This document shows, piece after piece, positions 61,541-64,000 of a stretch of DNA of 64,000 bases; the stretch's first letter is position 1; every line of letters starts with the position of its first letter. The translations under genes were made by a program, and so were the position numbers. Below the pieces are notes generated by a model. That model was given only the letters and a program-made list of their open reading frames with translations, had not been told where the DNA came from and did not search any database. The DNA is from Struthidea cinerea (lineage: Eukaryota > Chordata > Aves > Passeriformes > Corcoracidae). Location: contig VZTI01004040.1 in the NCBI GenBank assembly GCA_013397865.1, positions 193,622 through 257,621 of the forward strand, given 5' to 3'.

Positions 61541-64000
61541 GTAAGTAGGAGATGTGGGCTGGATTCATGTGTCCAGCCCAGAAATGTGGTTTTCCCTCCA
61601 AAGCTTGGCTGCTGACAAACTGTTTAGACTAAAAATAAAGGGAAAGCAACACTGAAAATTACTGGTTGACTTCATCGTGTGGTATTAATGCTTGTATCTT
61701 TTATTTAAAAAAAAAAAAAAAACAAAAAACAACTCAAATCTTGTCTTGTGTTTGTTAAACATTTTTATCAATATCTTTTTATTAAGGAGCAGTACCTTTG
61801 TGACAAACAGGAGTTGGCCTGCCCTGCAGTGAACCATTTCCTAATGTCTGAAAGTTGATCCACTTCAAATTCACAACATCAGCACCTTTAAATATTTTGG
61901 ACACATATAAATGACAAGGTCAGTCTGGCAGTTCTGCAAGGCCACAGCTTTTGATTGATTCTCTGAAAAGTTTCTGATGGCATGGTTACAAACTGTCAGG
62001 TAGCCTTTTAAAGAAGTTTTTCTTATTTCCCAGGAAACATGTCATGTGAATCTGAAAGATAAAGACCTCTGTTTCGGCTTAATATTTATAGAACTGGTTG
62101 CACACAGGCAGGTGGAGCATAGATCTCCCCATGCTCTGTCAATTTTTGTGTGACAAACAGCCTTGAGGCAGAGTTAGAAGGAGAAAGGTCAGACTTGTTT
62201 GTGACCCCTCGCTGGGAGTGAGCAGGGACGTGTCATTTAGCAGCTGAGGATGTGCATGGTGGCCTTGGGAAGGAGCCTGCAGTGTCCCAGACCAAGCTGA
62301 AGACCATTTGCGACCCACTGGTTGGGGTTTCAGAGAGACATATCCTTTTATTCCTGAGCTTGCCTCCATGCAGCTTCTCAGAGTACCATCTATAAATACA
62401 CTGCCCAGCATTACATATATGTGTGTATATATACACACATATATATGCCTAAAACTGCAGTAACTACACAGAAATAAAAAGAAACAGGCTATGCATATTT
62501 GTACATTTTTTTAATGTGGTTTGAAGCTGAAATTATACCAGATCAGGGTTTTTATAAGTGGTTACCCAGCACTTCTGAAGTTGCTGTGCACCTCGGCAGG
62601 AGCTGCTGCCTCTGTTTGTGGATCAGGATGTTCTGGCCTTGTTTGGGCTCGGGGAAGCAGGCGAGGTGGTGCTGTGCTTGGCTGTGTGACACTGGCAGAG
62701 CTGGAGCTGGGCTCCTGTGCTATTTGCTAATGTAACAGCAGGGGAGTGCCAGGAGCTGCATTAAAGCAGGTGACATCGCCGTGCTCGTGGTGCTGCTCTG
62801 CCTTCCCCAGCCAAGATACTGCTTGGGAACCCTGCCTGTTTTATGTCAAATGTGTTAATCATCATCCTGTGACCACGCAGAAAAAATGAGCAGAGCAAAG
62901 CTTTAAGGTTCTGAAACGGAGACAAACATTTTGAATTCTGTGTCTTTATTTTTGAGGGTATTTCTCTCTTGGGGCAAAGAAATTACTGGGTTTAACAGCA
63001 CTACAAGTGTTAGACTGAGGTAAGAGGTTATTGTAGCTCTGCATTCATCACTGCTGACTCAGCTGTAGCAGCATAACCTTGTATTGACAAAGATTGAGCC
63101 CAAACAAAGGGACTCCATCGTTAAGAGGTGGGAAACCAACTTAATGAGGAAAAGACAACAATATGAAAAGAGAAATAAGATGTGATGAATTTACAAAGAA
63201 GAAAGAATGTAACTCCTGTCAGCCTTTTTACAACATTGAGGAATGAAAATGGATCTTGTAATAACAAAGAAGAGCAATATTTGAAGCTGTCCCTAGAATA
63301 TATTTCAGTGCAATTCATCAGCTACTGTACAATACTGAGGACAAGGACACAGCAGGGTTCAGGATGGCTCCAGGAGGCACAATAGATGTTACTTGGCCAA
63401 CCGACTTTTACTCCCTATAATCCAATCTTTTCACTACAGTGGTCAAAAAAAAAAAAGGTGAACTAAACCTCATTTTACATTATAAAGTTTTTAGGGTTTT
63501 GTTTTTTTGGGTTTTTTTGTAGTGTGCACTTGGTTGAGTTTTGTCTGCCAGGAAGGCTGTGCAGTTCACTGCTAATTCAAGGAAAATGCACATAAAGTCT
63601 GGTCCTTAACTCATATAAAGAAGTCTGTCTTTGAAACAAATACATGTTTTCCAGTGAGAAGTTGTGCAAATTGAAATAGAGCGAATGCTGCCCATGATAG
63701 TAACATTTCCTAGACTTGTGCCTAGCTGCAGTGCAATTGGCCATTTTTTTAACTGTGTGGGAGGTTTTTAAAGAGAGAATACTGTTCCATCTATCATTCT
63801 AAAACAGCTCTAGGTAGCTCTTTTTACAGTTTAGTGCACTTGAGCAAACTGGTGCAATTTTCCTCTGTAAATGCCTTTTCTGCTACAAACACTGGCAATT
63901 CCTGTATTTTGGGTGCAAGAAAGGCTTTCATCTAATGGTCAGAACTAAGTAATTGGATTTTCTTGTGTGAACCAACTCAAGTTATCATGTCCATCTTACA
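61541..64000. other. Right flank, no recognised gene
   Basis: Holds A-rich runs (61,709; 63,447) and the palindrome at 62415. A strong acceptor at 62810 followed by 15 codons and a stop is discussed in the findings. Confidence 0.4.
62415..62444. repeat. Perfect 30-bp palindrome of alternating purine-pyrimidine
   Basis: Five six-base blocks: ATATAT, GTGTGT, ATATAT, ACACAC, ATATAT. The whole is its own reverse complement. Confidence 0.9.

Noticed and set aside
1..64000. CRISPR arrays, tRNA/rRNA genes, intact retroviral coding regions
   Set aside because: I looked for regularly spaced repeats, cloverleaf-like segments and long retroviral frames and saw none.

Overview
This is a window of vertebrate nuclear DNA, almost certainly from a bird. 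Genes are split by GT-AG introns. The interspersed repeats are CR1 LINE 3' ends with avian-type ATTCTATG-like tails and solo LTRs. The three recognised proteins are avian-like orthologues in the order THNSL2 - FABP1 - SMYD1, which is also the order on human 2p11. A songbird or other neoavian is likely, but I cannot fix the species.

Layout. 1-3.4 kb: no gene recognised. 3.4-12.1 kb: THNSL2 on the minus strand, eight coding exons (486 codons, fully open), with a CpG-rich promoter near 11.8-12.1 kb and a textbook CTCF motif in its first coding intron. 12.1-21.7 kb: intergenic, holding a CR1 3' end and a second CTCF-like motif. 21.7-25.3 kb: FABP1 on the plus strand, four exons (127 codons), with a compact promoter (TATA box, HNF1-like site, DR1/PPRE-like site, CDX-like inverted repeat). 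25.3-28.2 kb: a convergent intergenic gap with a solo LTR. 28.2-53.4 kb: SMYD1 on the minus strand, ten coding exons (491 codons) including the 39-nt alternative exon, with introns full of repeats: two inverted copies of one LTR family (one nested in a CR1) and two inverted copies of a second dispersed repeat. 53.4-64 kb: mostly non-coding, with a degenerate minisatellite and a perfect 30-bp palindrome. Near 61.0-61.5 kb a splice-compatible exon pair would encode a signal peptide followed by a short basic secreted peptide that I do not recognise.

Together the genes are a metabolic pair (THNSL2, a PLP-dependent phospho-lyase; FABP1, liver/intestine lipid carrier), transcribed divergently, next to a striated-muscle histone methyltransferase gene (SMYD1), which is convergent with FABP1. 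The two CTCF-like motifs flanking the THNSL2 promoter point away from each other, as at a regulatory boundary. No RNA gene, CRISPR array or prokaryotic feature was seen. All exon limits were read by eye from splice sites and frame continuity.
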